A stretch of DNA of 64,000 nt from Phymorhynchus buccinoides (Eukaryota > Mollusca > Gastropoda > Neogastropoda > Raphitomidae): contig CM065690.1 of the NCBI GenBank assembly GCA_017654935.2, forward strand, positions 16,568,703 through 16,632,702. The letters are read 5' to 3'. The notes beneath the pieces are model-generated. The model did no database searches, was not told the origin of the DNA, and saw only the letters and a program-made list of their open reading frames with translations. Position 1 is the first letter of the stretch, and each line of letters starts with the position of its first letter. Below are positions 29,989 through 34,970 of this stretch, in pieces. Made by a program: the position numbers and the translations under genes.

Positions 29989-30840
29989 AAAAAGAAACAT
30001 ATTTCACTTCACGATCTTATAAAACTACTTTGATGGCAGAATGGTCCCCCTTAGTAAGCCATACAAACATACTCCCGCCCCCTCCCCTTCGTGACTTTGA
30101 ATTGTTATATTCTCTGTAGGCTTTTTTTAAAATTGACATCTGTGCTTCAGAATTATTTGTCAGTTTTCCTTCCCCCCTAAGCTAAACTGAAAGTAAATTG
30201 CATTTTTTTTTACTCTGAGAATTTTAAGGCTATTCAAATTATGCATAAATATACATGGATGCTCCTGCTTTCAGGATTTCTTTTATTGCCTGGAGCCGGC
30301 GTCGCCGGATTATGAGAATTTGAGAAGATGCATTTTGCTGGTTTATGGAGGTCATGAAGTTTAACCAGAAGTGAAAGTGCAACGAGAGCCTGTCAATTAC
30401 ATTGGAAACTGTTGTTTCCCTTCAGCTTCCAGGGGGCATTGCCCCCCGGAACCACCAGGAGGGGCGCTGTCCCTGCACTCCGCCGGGGCCTGGGCGGCCC
30501 CTGAACCCCTGCCTTGCAGGACTTTTGTAATTTCCCAGGAGCATCCATGTAAATAGGAATTCATTGCATTCTTAGAGTTTGAAGAACATGTAGCAGTTGC
30601 ATGTACACATGCATGTGATGTGTGTGTGTATTTGCATACAGACTCTACGACGACGTGCTGGTCATGAGCCTGGAGGTGCCGCTCTACAGCACCGAGTCAG
30701 GGGAGCTAACCTCTGGCTTGCTGACCTTGACCCCGAATCACCTTAACCTTGTGCCAAAGAGTCTTCAAGGTCAACACTCCACCGCCGTGTGGACCTCGTG
30801 CCATCGCCACCTGGCTAAGAAACGACAGCTGCTGGTCTGA
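5405..30840 (+). CDS. RNF213: RNF213-like (mysterin) E3 ubiquitin ligase, C-terminal 14 exons
   Basis: RNF213 is a giant cytosolic dynein-like AAA+ protein with a RING and an RZ finger. It ubiquitylates proteins and bacterial lipopolysaccharide and acts in lipid-droplet biology and antimicrobial defence. Exons seen: 5405-5558, 6471-6654, 13712-13797, 14452-14509, 15545-15771, 16341-16476, 18731-18808, 20080-20275, 21808-22039, 24336-24410, 25338-25532, 28195-28284, 29461-29654, 30642-30840. All have AG/GT borders and agreeing phases, giving about 700 residues and a TGA stop. Matches to the vertebrate C-terminal region keep their order: LLRLLTH; a W-E..F..ISP block; WxYRP..S.EHF; GLCS..L..FL...HN; ERDLLPL...CNY; QLCCLKHLQSLW. 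The start, AAA+ core and zinc fingers are not in the window. Many intronic transposons are present. No frameshift was found, so it could be functional. Confidence 0.88.
5586..5765. mobile_element. Pogo/Tc1-like MITE, TA-flanked
   Basis: The left end CAGTGGAATCTCCCTTAGAA and right end (reverse complement) CAGTGGAACCTCCCTTATAA are terminal inverted repeats. Each is flanked by TA. The interior repeats AGGTCTTATAAGGGAGG. It is non-autonomous with no coding sequence. It lies in the intron just after exon 1. A degenerate relative is at 38050-38310. Confidence 0.75.
6195..6318. mobile_element. Half copy of the TTAA MITE family
   Basis: It matches the inner and right part of the piggyBac-like MITE seen at 24425-24662: GTCACA.AGGAATCCCC, CTACCTGGG, and an end GCGTTGAAAGGGTTAA. 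The left terminal repeat is missing. Confidence 0.55.
6471..6654 (+). CDS. RNF213: RNF213-like exon 2 of window
   Basis: It follows a GT-rich tract and TTACAG, and ends before GTGGCT. It encodes VHPTVGAEELCRFFWAHLQQ and then DDVYLLLHHLAHR. It corresponds to the conserved FL..H...DL..L...LG...D.T..V.H..LR segment of RNF213. It ends in phase 1, matching exon 3 across the intron that carries the DIRS element. Confidence 0.8.
6690..6990 (+). repeat. Interspersed repeat family A, near full length
   Basis: It runs from GTGGGGATACCGGGG through the CTTTGACTCTGCC core to AGCCGAAGTCGGACATGCTG and a GGCGCATAACGGCAGCATGA end. The reverse copy at 35790-36075 shares both ends, so about 290 bp is the likely full length. 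Confidence 0.55.
7050..7133 (+). repeat. Family A copy, left part, split by the DIRS element
   Basis: The sequence ends ...CTTCCTCTAATCTGCC at 7133 and resumes at 13137 with ACTCTCTGTGACTCTGCC. An uninterrupted family copy at about 13515-13545 (reverse) reads CTAATCTGCCACTCTCT across the join. The DIRS therefore inserted without loss or duplication of bases. Confidence 0.8.
7134..7285 (+). repeat. DIRS left inverted terminal repeat
   Basis: It begins AATCTATTCTATCATCC. From about 7155 it matches the reverse complement of the right ITR, through CTTACTACCACAACTCCCAA and GGTAACTTCCGGTTAAGCAG. The outer 41 bases are unique to this end and are copied in reverse at 12792-12832. Confidence 0.9.
7349..9050 (+). 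pseudogene. DIRS ORF1 (gag-like) region, frame-broken
   Basis: Open stretches overlap in different frames: 7349-7555, 7353-8123, 7724-8515 and 8482-9054. Serine- and proline-rich text (KPSSSSTKEPQPTPPRDD) is followed by an acidic stretch (GVLDDDPAFSTV). No zinc knuckle is visible. Its place before RT and its composition suit a DIRS gag. Frames cannot be joined without shifts, partly because of the 139-bp repeats at 8211-8627. Confidence 0.6.
8211..8627. repeat. Three 139-bp tandem repeats in DIRS ORF1
   Basis: Units start at 8211, 8350 and 8489 with CTGGCGACGGCAGCCTCGGT and are almost identical and GC-rich. 139 is not a multiple of three, so each unit moves the frame by one. The same DNA reads as SLGALGTGPASAPG in one unit and RRQPRCLRHRAGIRTR in another. 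Confidence 0.92.
9811..11434 (+). pseudogene. DIRS reverse transcriptase and RNase H, frameshifted
   Basis: RT motifs in order: LLDKGAVIPVP; FTVPKK...RPVLDLSPLN; SIDLKDAFFHI (first catalytic Asp); ALPSGLSLAPWIFT; YLDGW, where the usual second Asp of YLDD is Gly; and FLGM. RNase H follows with FTDASKEGWGAHL (10755-10820), LEMEAVSLAL, CGDNST and NVLADQLGR. Then comes the DIRS-specific EWTL...WG.PHIDLFATR...YAYPP tail. Frame changes occur near 10150 and 10820. The polymerase is expected to be inactive. Confidence 0.9.
11527..12607 (+). pseudogene. DIRS tyrosine recombinase, broken
   Basis: It starts in the DIRS style with HLTAWLLCG at 11527, overlapping the end of the RT/RNase H frame. The C-terminal half (12233-12607) has DIRKATLARWLVELIRLAYS, then the HEVRA box that supplies the His and Arg of the HxxR catalytic motif. 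The end reads FWKSETTFTSFCLREF, where the family normally has a Tyr nucleophile at the Cys position. Several stops and shifts lie at 11540-11900. Confidence 0.82.
12792..12890. repeat. DIRS internal complementary region
   Basis: Bases 12792-12832 are the reverse complement of 7134-7174 with one mismatch. Bases 12833-12890 are the exact reverse complement of 13079-13136. The block is thus the junction of both outer ends, as expected for the DIRS circle-forming template, and it fixes both element ends to the base. Confidence 0.95.
12960..13136 (-). repeat. DIRS right inverted terminal repeat
   Basis: It is the reverse complement of the left ITR over about 12970-13080, followed by a 58-base extension specific to this end (ending AATTAATAAAAATTCCTC). 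Differences from the left ITR are few, for example a longer run of T at 13027-13034. Confidence 0.9.
13137..13185 (+). repeat. Family A copy, right part after the DIRS insertion
   Basis: It continues the family A sequence broken at 7133, reading ACTCTCTGTGACTCTGCC and CTTACTGTCATCTGCTTCTC. A new family A copy begins right after it. Confidence 0.75.
13186..13620. repeat. Head-to-head pair of family A copies
   Basis: 13186-13320 is a forward copy starting CCTGTGGGGATACCGGGG. 13400-13620 is a reverse copy ending GGTATCCCCACGGGG. The pair can fold into a hairpin with about 80 bases between the arms. It lies about 90 bp upstream of exon 3. Confidence 0.7.
13712..13797 (+). CDS. RNF213: RNF213-like exon 3 of window
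   Basis: Acceptor TTTCAAAAG, donor GTAGGT, 86 bp. It encodes GPETLLTSKKERSNWERLFA and then TSFISPALQ. The pattern L.T.K.R..WE......I.P.L is the RNF213 one. The acceptor has a weak pyrimidine tract. Confidence 0.75.
14452..14509 (+). CDS. RNF213: RNF213-like exon 4 of window
   Basis: A 58-bp exon between TTGTTACAG and GTCAGT. It encodes RMDDVVKRGNQLIVADDRQ and ends in phase 1. The N.LI..D.R pattern fits RNF213. Being short, it is accepted mainly because its phase joins exons 3 and 5. Confidence 0.7.
14693..14775 (+). repeat. SINE 3'-tail fragment
   Basis: CTCCAGGTGGGAGCAACCCG, AATTTCACAGAGATGCC and a TACCTAATACCTAA end match the 3' tail of the SINE at 4255-4650. The tRNA head and core are absent. 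Confidence 0.6.
14985..15300. repeat. Penelope-like tail family B, inverted pair
   Basis: 14985-15135 is a reverse copy; its stem motif lies at 15089-15112. 15168-15300 is a forward fragment from GCACTGGACTGTAGAGGGGG to a TTTCTTGTTTGTCT end without the stem motif. It lies in intron 4. Confidence 0.5.
15545..15771 (+). CDS. RNF213: RNF213-like exon 5 of window
   Basis: Acceptor TTCTTCCCAG, donor GTGAGG. It encodes GDGALLAMVYEMEKG, then WPVVWHYRPAVSVEHFFRHF and KDKFPILSLFKQE. The W..R..I/V..EH/YF and the (K/R)xPIL..F..KE ends are strong RNF213 matches. Confidence 0.85.
15862..16060 (+). repeat. Penelope-like tail family B, forward copy
   Basis: It starts ACGCATTGGACTGTAGAGGG. The stem motif at 15958-15981 (GGTGC-ATTC-GCC then GAAA) is followed by TGTGAATAAAATAACGTCA. 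It lies just after exon 5, in intron 5. Confidence 0.5.
16341..16476 (+). CDS. RNF213: RNF213-like exon 6 of window (parent of a tandem array)
   Basis: Acceptor TTATTTCAG, donor GTAGGG. It encodes HALHYVPSILAGQRRLMYQL and ends HVDRAEATMITIGESLGRK plus one base. The (F/Y).P.IL..Q..L pattern is RNF213-like. Its last 56 bases and the following 23 intron bases are repeated 17 times immediately downstream. Confidence 0.85.
16477..17833 (+). repeat. Exon-6-derived 79-bp tandem array, 17 copies
   Basis: The unit starts TGTGGATAGGGCCGAGGCCA at 16500, 16579, 16658, 16737, 16816, 16895, 16974, 17053, 17132, 17211, 17290, 17369, 17448, 17518, 17597, 17676 and 17755. The parent is the end of exon 6 itself (16421-16499). 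Each unit holds the last 56 exon bases, the GTAGGG donor and 17-23 intron bases. Spacing is 79 bp except one 70-bp unit (17448). The exon reads GTGGACAGGGCAGAGG; most copies read GTGGATAGGGCCGAGG. All keep the splice donor; none carries an acceptor. Confidence 0.95.
17834..18357 (+). mobile_element. LINE 3' end inserted in the array
   Basis: At 17970-18065 one frame reads WNKLPLSLRQRPTLSAFKSN and then LKTHLFP, the last conserved piece of many Jockey/CR1-type LINE proteins. The 3' UTR that follows contains AGATTCAGCGCCGTATAAAT and a (TTG)n tail. The last ~118 bases of the UTR occur twice in tandem. It splits the exon-6 array. Confidence 0.75.
18358..18526 (+). repeat. Two diverged exon-6 array units, 86 bp
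   Basis: Units start at 18358 and 18444. Both carry the same extra 7 bases inside (GGGAATAAATAATCCC instead of GGGAATCCC) and several substitutions. They are older or separately amplified members of the array, cut off from the rest by the LINE. Confidence 0.85.
18731..18808 (+). CDS. RNF213: RNF213-like exon 7 of window
   Basis: Acceptor ACTTTCAG, donor GTGAGC, 78 bp. The split codon with exon 6 gives E, then CAGLGDLLDNFSKAWDIVKE and HLITY. It corresponds to the helical segment before the conserved GLGLC region of RNF213. Confidence 0.8.
19045..19330 (+). mobile_element. Possible piggyBac-like remnant
   Basis: A TTAA at 19046 is followed by CACTTCCGTGACGGGAACCT. One frame at 19180-19330 reads EEIFARKLSKIRGLSGEEIV and then WLLELDEDGS...ESSENN. 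An acidic N-terminus with an LS..E...LLE.DED pattern is typical of piggyBac-like transposases. No catalytic DDD part is seen. The identification is tentative. Confidence 0.35.
20080..20275 (+). CDS. RNF213: RNF213-like exon 8 of window
   Basis: Acceptor CGCGTTCAG, donor GTAAGT. It encodes VPEEFFNADINKERPLATLL and then PGLCSYVLLQFLLNQHNALL. The LLP...G.GLC...L..(Y/F)L...HN pattern is one of the clearest RNF213 C-terminal signatures. Confidence 0.88.
20517..21045 (-). mobile_element. LINE (Jockey/CR1-type) C-terminal RT fragment
   Basis: The open frame 20517-20999 encodes 160 residues with LAYKAMVRPITEYASSIWDP, LEKVQRRAARYV and the closing DWNSLPPDTVQSPTLSSF. This is the thumb and C-terminal end of a non-LTR reverse transcriptase. 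It is antisense in intron 8 and has no interruption, so it may be young. The rest of the LINE is absent. Confidence 0.88.
21428..21807 (+). repeat. Duplicated acceptor edge of exon 9
   Basis: GCAGTCGAGTATATTTATAA to TCCACCACAGTTACAGCAGT plus GTGCCTGAAATGAGCGTG (21428-21757) is a diverged copy of 21758-21830, which includes the real exon 9 start. A MITE sits inside the first copy only. The first copy thus carries a decoy acceptor and about 30 bases of exon 9. Confidence 0.8.
21453..21688 (+). mobile_element. PiggyBac-like MITE, TTAA-flanked
   Basis: The ends CCCTTTCACCGCCA and its complement TGGCGGTGAAAGGG are each bordered by TTAA. Length 236 bp, no coding sequence. Same family at 24425-24662 and 42983-43220, with partial copies at 6195-6318 and 42855-42978. 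TTAA target sites are the mark of piggyBac-type movement. Confidence 0.82.
21808..22039 (+). CDS. RNF213: RNF213-like exon 9 of window
   Basis: Acceptor TCCACCACAG, donor GTGAGT. It encodes YSSLPEVSVREVTGRHLVSC, then ERDLLPLVAGQCNYSLVVGQ and a helix ending HCFLRARARVQR. It aligns with the Y...EV..L...S...ERDL.PL....C.Y segment of RNF213. Its 5' edge is duplicated 90 bp upstream. Confidence 0.9.
23029..23581. mobile_element. Pogo-like element, 553 bp, TA-flanked
   Basis: The left end CAGACAAACCTCTATTTTAA and right end (reverse complement) CAGACAAACCCCTATTTTAC form terminal inverted repeats of about 24 bases, each next to TA. The interior has no convincing transposase, so it is non-autonomous. 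It lies in intron 9. Confidence 0.72.
24336..24410 (+). CDS. RNF213: RNF213-like exon 10 of window
   Basis: Acceptor TGTGTGCAG, donor GTGTGT, 75 bp in phase 0. It encodes VETMVYRADTTSARLFKALR and EKIDQ. It aligns with the short segment between the F.R..P and SY.D/E...L blocks of RNF213. The match is modest; phase and order support it. Confidence 0.75.
24425..24662 (-). mobile_element. PiggyBac-like MITE, second copy
   Basis: CCCTTTCACCGCCA at the left and GGCGGTGAAAGGG at the right. The right border is TTAA; the left border has changed to TCAA. It starts only 14 bp after exon 10, in the opposite orientation to the copy at 21453. Confidence 0.82.
25095..25302. mobile_element. hAT-like MITE
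   Basis: TACCGTATTTATTTGACTAT and AAGGCGC at the left mirror CGCCTTATAGTTAGAAAAAT and ACGGTA at the right. The phrase CTCCCTCTGTGAAAACAGTA is duplicated near the right end. It lies 35 bp before exon 11. The class is inferred from the terminal sequence. Confidence 0.6.
25338..25532 (+). CDS. RNF213: RNF213-like exon 11 of window (parent of a tandem array)
   Basis: Acceptor TTGTACCCAG, donor GTCAGT, 195 bp in phase 0. It encodes ESLSPSERGQIMGELG, then LNTALSFLRALGGHPDCSL and MEHTLRMKLTVCSTK. The (T/A)L.FL...GG.P...L pattern is RNF213. Its last 102 bases with flanking intron are repeated six times downstream. Confidence 0.88.
25533..26472 (+). repeat. Exon-11-derived tandem array, six copies of 152/159 bp
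   Basis: The copies of the exon text GCCCTGTCCTTCCTGAG start at 25590, 25749, 25901, 26060, 26212 and 26371; the true exon has it at 25431. Each unit holds the last 102 (or 95) exon bases, the GTCAG donor and about 57 intron bases. Two units lack the same 7 bases. Unit ends alternate between GCACTAAG|GTCAG (as in the exon) and GCACTTAG|GTCAG. All keep a donor; none has the exon's acceptor. Confidence 0.95.
26482..27408. mobile_element. TTAA-bordered element of unknown type
   Basis: TTAACCCTTTAAGTCC at 26478 and CATAAGAGGGTTAA at 27412 give a TTAA border with short CCCT/AGGG ends. Inside, 26838-26930 and 27043-27135 are diverged copies of one another (CACTTC.TGATCT.ATAA to CATCCAT). No protein is recognised. 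A piggyBac-like origin is a guess from the TTAA borders. Confidence 0.4.
27436..27800 (-). mobile_element. Partial copy of the GTGACCCAGC element
   Basis: It matches 36961-37373 in reverse: CATCACGAAAGGGACATTAA, TACGAGCATTTAAAGTTAGC and CATTATAAATATGACGGATA. The second terminal repeat is missing. In the duplicate copy at 59262 the first end is better kept (TGTGACCCAGC). Confidence 0.65.
27961..28112. repeat. 19-bp minisatellite, 8 copies
   Basis: The unit TAATTACAACACAGCACAG repeats eight times, the last with AAAG. It ends 82 bp before exon 12. The duplicate at 59799-59950 holds the same array with indels. Confidence 0.95.
28195..28284 (+). CDS. RNF213: RNF213-like exon 12 of window
   Basis: Acceptor TCTGCGTTCAG, donor GTAAGG, 90 bp in phase 0. 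It encodes AQQLCCLKHLQSLWVVLCYH and then RAAILASHKQ. It matches the LKH...LW..L...(H/R) segment of RNF213. Confidence 0.85.
28800..29170 (-). mobile_element. tRNA-derived SINE
   Basis: On the minus strand the head has an A-box (TGGCGTAGTGGTTAGCGTCG) and a B-box (GGGTTCGAATCCC), then a unique body and a (CAT)n tail at about 28826-28842. It is in intron 12, antisense. The duplicate copy is at 60640-61000. Confidence 0.85.
29461..29654 (+). CDS. RNF213: RNF213-like exon 13 of window
   Basis: A long pyrimidine tract and CCCAG precede it; donor GTCAGG. It encodes DAFDGVEGKFREALTSDQER and then ELLLVLLFECIMLRLSEPQE. It aligns with F..I...(F/Y)...L..........L..L...I.LKL..P in RNF213. Confidence 0.87.
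29929..29990. repeat. GA-rich microsatellite
   Basis: GAGAGGGAGGGAGGGGGTGG is followed by about 15 GA units. The duplicate at 61775-61825 is shorter and interrupted. Confidence 0.9.
30642..30840 (+). CDS. RNF213: RNF213-like terminal exon with stop
   Basis: Acceptor TTGCATACAG. The split codon gives R, then LYDDVLVMSLEVPLYSTESG and a C-terminus with AVWTSCHRHL ending LLV and TGA. It aligns with the L.D.L......E final segment and the W....... end of RNF213. Confidence 0.85.
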
Positions 30841-30904
30841 AGTCCTCTCTGAGATAAACCGGTACAGCCGCAAAAGATGATGCACTGTGCATAGACATTT
30901 CCTG

Positions 30905-30910
30905 AATAAA
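30905..30910 (+). terminator. Polyadenylation signal AATAAA
   Basis: A canonical AATAAA lies 65 bp after the TGA of the terminal exon. The 3' UTR is very short. The equivalent in the duplicate copy is at 62751-62756. Confidence 0.7.
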
Positions 30911-30959
30911 GACATTTGGCCACGCCCCTCATCCCCATTTTTCATTCTCTCCATCCTCA

Positions 30960-31405
30960 TTTACAATTTATGACATGCCAGGTTTTTTTAAAATATTGTT
31001 CACTGGCTTTCACGCGTGAGACCTTGCGCACTTGAGTGGGCACATGTTGCCCATTCTGCAGTGCATATTTGCCTTTATGGCCTTTTTTATATATATATTT
31101 TTTTTACTAGGATGTGTTTGTTATCCTTTTTTACTGTTTTTCTAACCTGGATCCGATATGTAGAGTAGAGTAGAGTGGCTCAACGTTTCCAGCACTGTGT
31201 GAAATTATGAGCTATAGGGTACAATGATGAACATGCCATGTCGTGAATTGTACTGTTTATTTTGTATGTTGTTTTCAGGTTTTGGGGCGTTATTAAGAAT
31301 CATTGATGTGTGCTTGGTCGACCTTTACGCGGTGACAGTCCTGAGATAACCATAGCTGTGGACGGGACTATAACAGACTAACTAACTAACTAACCAAGTC
31401 GTAAT
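30960..31405 (+). repeat. LINE 3'-tail family C, downstream copy
   Basis: It matches 4990-5397 in the same orientation and ends in GACTAACTAACTAACTAACC. It starts about 50 bp after the polyadenylation signal of the RNF213-like gene. Confidence 0.5.
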
Positions 31406-32689
31406 TTAGACGCCCCTACATCAAAATTTTCGCTTCGAAAGTGTTCACCGAGAAGCAACAGAAACGTTTCGCCGTTCTCCGGAAAGAGATAGGGTTAGGA
31501 TCAGATTAAGGGTTATTGTCTTAAAAGAACCAGACTTTGAGATTGAGAATCGGGAAACATGAAGGGGGGGGTGTCTAAAATACAACTTTGCCGATAAGCG
31601 GATAGAGGTGCGAGATGATGCACTACACAAATTTCCTGATTAAAGAAATGTGTACGGAACAGCCATGAAGACAAATAGATTGAAGAATTTGGGTTTGACT
31701 TTGATGCAGGCATCTTTCTGTTAGTTCGTATAGGAGAAGCCGGAGTTCAGGTACCTTGCTTTGGATTTTTGGGGCCGAGGGATCTTTCAGAGGGAAAACG
31801 CTCAGCAATTCACATGAAATCATGGTCTAGATATAGGCTCACAGCACCCGGTTTCGACTCTGTTTAGTTCATGCCTTTTGTGAACACTCATCACCAGCAT
31901 AAGCAAATGTAAAGTTTTGATCCATTAGGCTTACATTGCTTCACAGTGGTATGCCACTTGTAAGGTCTTGGTTTCTTTCGCTAGCCACCAATCGATGAAA
32001 AGAATATTAATTTGTGCCTCTGTTAAAGGAACTTTAAATGTGGGGAATTTGTGCGCTGCAAGTCTACGAAATGTAGTATTTTAGTCATGATTAGCACTTG
32101 ATGCAATAAGTCTCCTGCTGCCAACTTAAGGACGGAGGGAGATCGCCACTGATAGCCCTTTCTTTAATAAAAGAAAAAGGGGCATAACCTGTATAGCTCC
32201 AAAGGGACTCTGGTGTGAGAGTACCCTGCCTTACTGAGGTTATAAAGCGCTGTCTGTGACCTTCGAGATTCAGTTTTGTCAGTGTTTACAATAGCCCTTT
32301 GAAAAGGTTTGCTGGAAATATGTATCGGACAAAGGTAAGGCAACATTAGGTGGAAAGATTTTTTGGTCGAAAGGTGGATTGCTTGAAAGATTGGTAGGGT
32401 GGTTTTTTAATTTAAAAGTTACTGCGTGCACATTTGCTTGCAAGATTTGTTTTAGGTAAAAGGGTAATGGGGACCAAGTCGGTTATTCTTGCCATGGGGG
32501 AGGGAAAGCTTGTTCATGTGCGTGCCATCATATGCGTTGTTTGAAGCAGTATTGTTTGTGGAAAGGGGTCTTATAATGTAAAAGTGAACCTGTTGATTGT
32601 TTGCATTGTGAGTTTCAATTCATCATGGGACATCCCAGCAGTGTTTTAATGTGTATGTGAAGGAAACAAAATGCTCACACTGAAAACGT
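31406..32689. other. No gene recognised
   Basis: Mixed-composition DNA without a coding frame I can support. The part up to about 32025 is present again in the duplicate after the gap. Confidence 0.5.
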
Positions 32690-32870
32690 GAATATCCCAA
32701 ACCAACATGTGCTTCTCTTTGTGTGGTGTTTGATCATTTTGATGACCTGATTTTATTTCAACTCTTTATGTCACTTTTCTGTCTTGTCGTTGTGAAGTGC
32801 ATAGAGCATTTTCAATGGTTTTCGCGCTAAAAAAATAAAATAATAATTATTATTATTTCACATTGACAAC
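32690..32870 (+). repeat. LINE 3'-tail with (ATT)n
   Basis: GTTGTGAAGTGCATAGAGCA, a G.GCTA box and a run of ATAATTATTATTATT make a typical 3' tail of a CR1/L2-type LINE or of a SINE using one. No coding part remains. Confidence 0.45.
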
Positions 32871-33364
32871 CATACCATCAAGTTTTACTCATCTTTAGAA
32901 CATCATATCACCTGCTGATGCTATGGATTGGGTTTAACCCCACTCATTCTATGGAATATCAAAGGCGTTTTCAATCGTTTTCTTTGCTATTGCGTTTGTT
33001 ATTGTTTTCATCTAAAGGGTTAATCATTTCTAGATAAAGAATGTTATGAGCCATATCTCCTTGTAATGAGGAAACCAAAGGGCTTTCATCATGCCGTTAT
33101 TTTCTATTGCGCTGCATGTTTGTTGTTGACACCCATTCGATCGTTGAAAGTTTCTACTTTTTATAACACTTCCTTCAATTTTCATGAACCCCCCCCACCC
33201 ACCCCTTTAGTGTGTGTGTGTACTAGCATTGCAACTATTTCTATTACATTCGCGTCGCTTGTATTTCGATGTAAACCATGGATATTATTGTTGTGCTTGG
33301 TTTTTTCTCATGATGTAATGCTTGTAGAATATTGCCGGTTAACTGTGTGTTGCAACATAATCAG

Positions 33365-34008
33365 TACCATGTCAAATGCGGACTATAAGCGGATACTTTT
33401 TCCCCCTCAACTTTGGCCCATGCTTCTTATATACTGATGCGGCTTATCTCTGGATGTTTTTAATTTGATGTTTGTCAGTATAATTAAATTTGCTTCCCGC
33501 CACATTCTCCAGCCTATTTTGAGCTCTCAAAATTGGTTTGGACAATTAGTTGATTCACATCCCATGTTTAAGGTGTTGAAGAGTAAATTGGTTTGGACAA
33601 TTAGTTGATTCACATCCCATGTTTAAGGTGTTGAAGAGTAAATTGGTTTGGACAATTAGTTGATTCACATCCCATGTTTAAGGTGTTGAAGAGTAAATTG
33701 GTTTGGACAATTAGTTGATTCAAATCCCATGTTTAAGGTGTTGAAGAGTAAATTGGTTTGGACAATTAGTTGATTCACATCCCATGTTTAAGGTGTTGAA
33801 GAGTATCACAGTGAATGTGCACATGTTCATTATCTGTAACAAGGCAGGCAAAATCTACTGCTTTTTTGCTTTTACTTTAACACCTTTTTGTGAATATCAT
33901 TTTCTCTGCGGCTTATAAACTGATGCGGCTTATATGTGAATAAATACCTGTCAATTTAAGGGATGCGGCTTATATACAGGTGCGCCTTATAGTCCAGTTT
34001 TTACGGTA
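33365..34008. mobile_element. hAT-like element with internal minisatellite
   Basis: The left end TACCATGTCAAATGCGGACT and the right end (reverse complement) TACCGTAAAAACTGGACTAT are matching hAT-type termini. GCGGCTTATA motifs recur near the right end. It contains the 55-bp minisatellite below and no transposase. Confidence 0.55.
33533..33805. repeat. 55-bp minisatellite, 5 copies
   Basis: GACAATTAGTTGATTCACAT starts units at 33541, 33596, 33651, 33706 and 33761. Copies are nearly identical; the fourth has one substitution (CAAAT). Confidence 0.95.
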
Positions 34009-34733
34009 GATGTGTCTGTTTTGTATGCAATATTCTTTTGACTTTGTTAATGTGTTCTTGTTTTTAAATTTGTGTCTTTTGGATGAAGATTTTGTGTTAT
34101 TCATAGGCTATGGTATTTATTGGTCATTGCTTTTCTCCTTATGTAGTGCTTTGACAGCAATGTCGGAAGTGTTTATGTTGAAATGTAATCTAATAAACTG
34201 TTTCCTGTTCTACAAAAAATGTCTATCTGTTATCCATATTTTTCTCTTCTTAAGTTGTATTTTTTCTCCTTTTAAAATATCTTTAGATTAACATAACAAT
34301 AATTATTAAAACGTTTTGGTCGACTTGTTATCAATAGATGTTTCTCATTCATAATGTGTAGAATTCTTTTTTTTATTATAACAATGATACATTTTTTTGA
34401 AAGAAATGATCTTGATATTGCATGTTTCTGAACAGTTTTAAGATCAATAGCGGTGATTGTTGTGATCTGTTGTAGAATGTTAATATTTTATTATCATCTA
34501 GAAAGTGTTTTGTGATAGGTTGATTTTAAGTGAAGCGCACACATATACCCACACATACGCACACAGTATTTTGTTTTTTTGACACGTGCATGCATAAATG
34601 CACAGCAACACACCATTAGGTTCTACCTTTTCCATTTCCACTCCATCGCCTTTAATTCCAGGGCTGTGAGAGTTACGCATAAGTGCGTAAATGCGCTTTT
34701 TCTTTTCGACTACATTTTTTTTTAAATGTCATC
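34009..34733. other. No gene recognised
   Basis: AT-rich DNA with short open frames only and no recognisable domain or repeat. Confidence 0.5.
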
Positions 34734-34970
34734 ATTTACGCATTGGACTGTAGAGGGGAAGTATTGGTTTTTTATTTTGATCTTGTTTTTTTGTTGCCTG
34801 CTTTTTGCTATGTTTGCTGTTTTCTTGTTTGTGTATGTTGATAAAGGCGCATTCGCCGAAATATCCAGTAGTTTTGTTTTGTCTCTTGTGAATAAAATAA
34901 CGTCACTTTACACTTTGTCGTGTAGTTGTTTGTTTGTTGTATGTTCCAGTGACGTTGCAGTCTGTTTCAG
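34734..34970 (+). repeat. Penelope-like tail family B, best copy
   Basis: ACGCATTGGACTGTAGAGGG to GTGACGTTGCAGTCTGTTTC. The stem motif at 34838-34861 has a perfect GGCG-CATT-CGCC hairpin followed by GAAA, then TGTGAATAAAATAACGTCAC. Confidence 0.55.
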
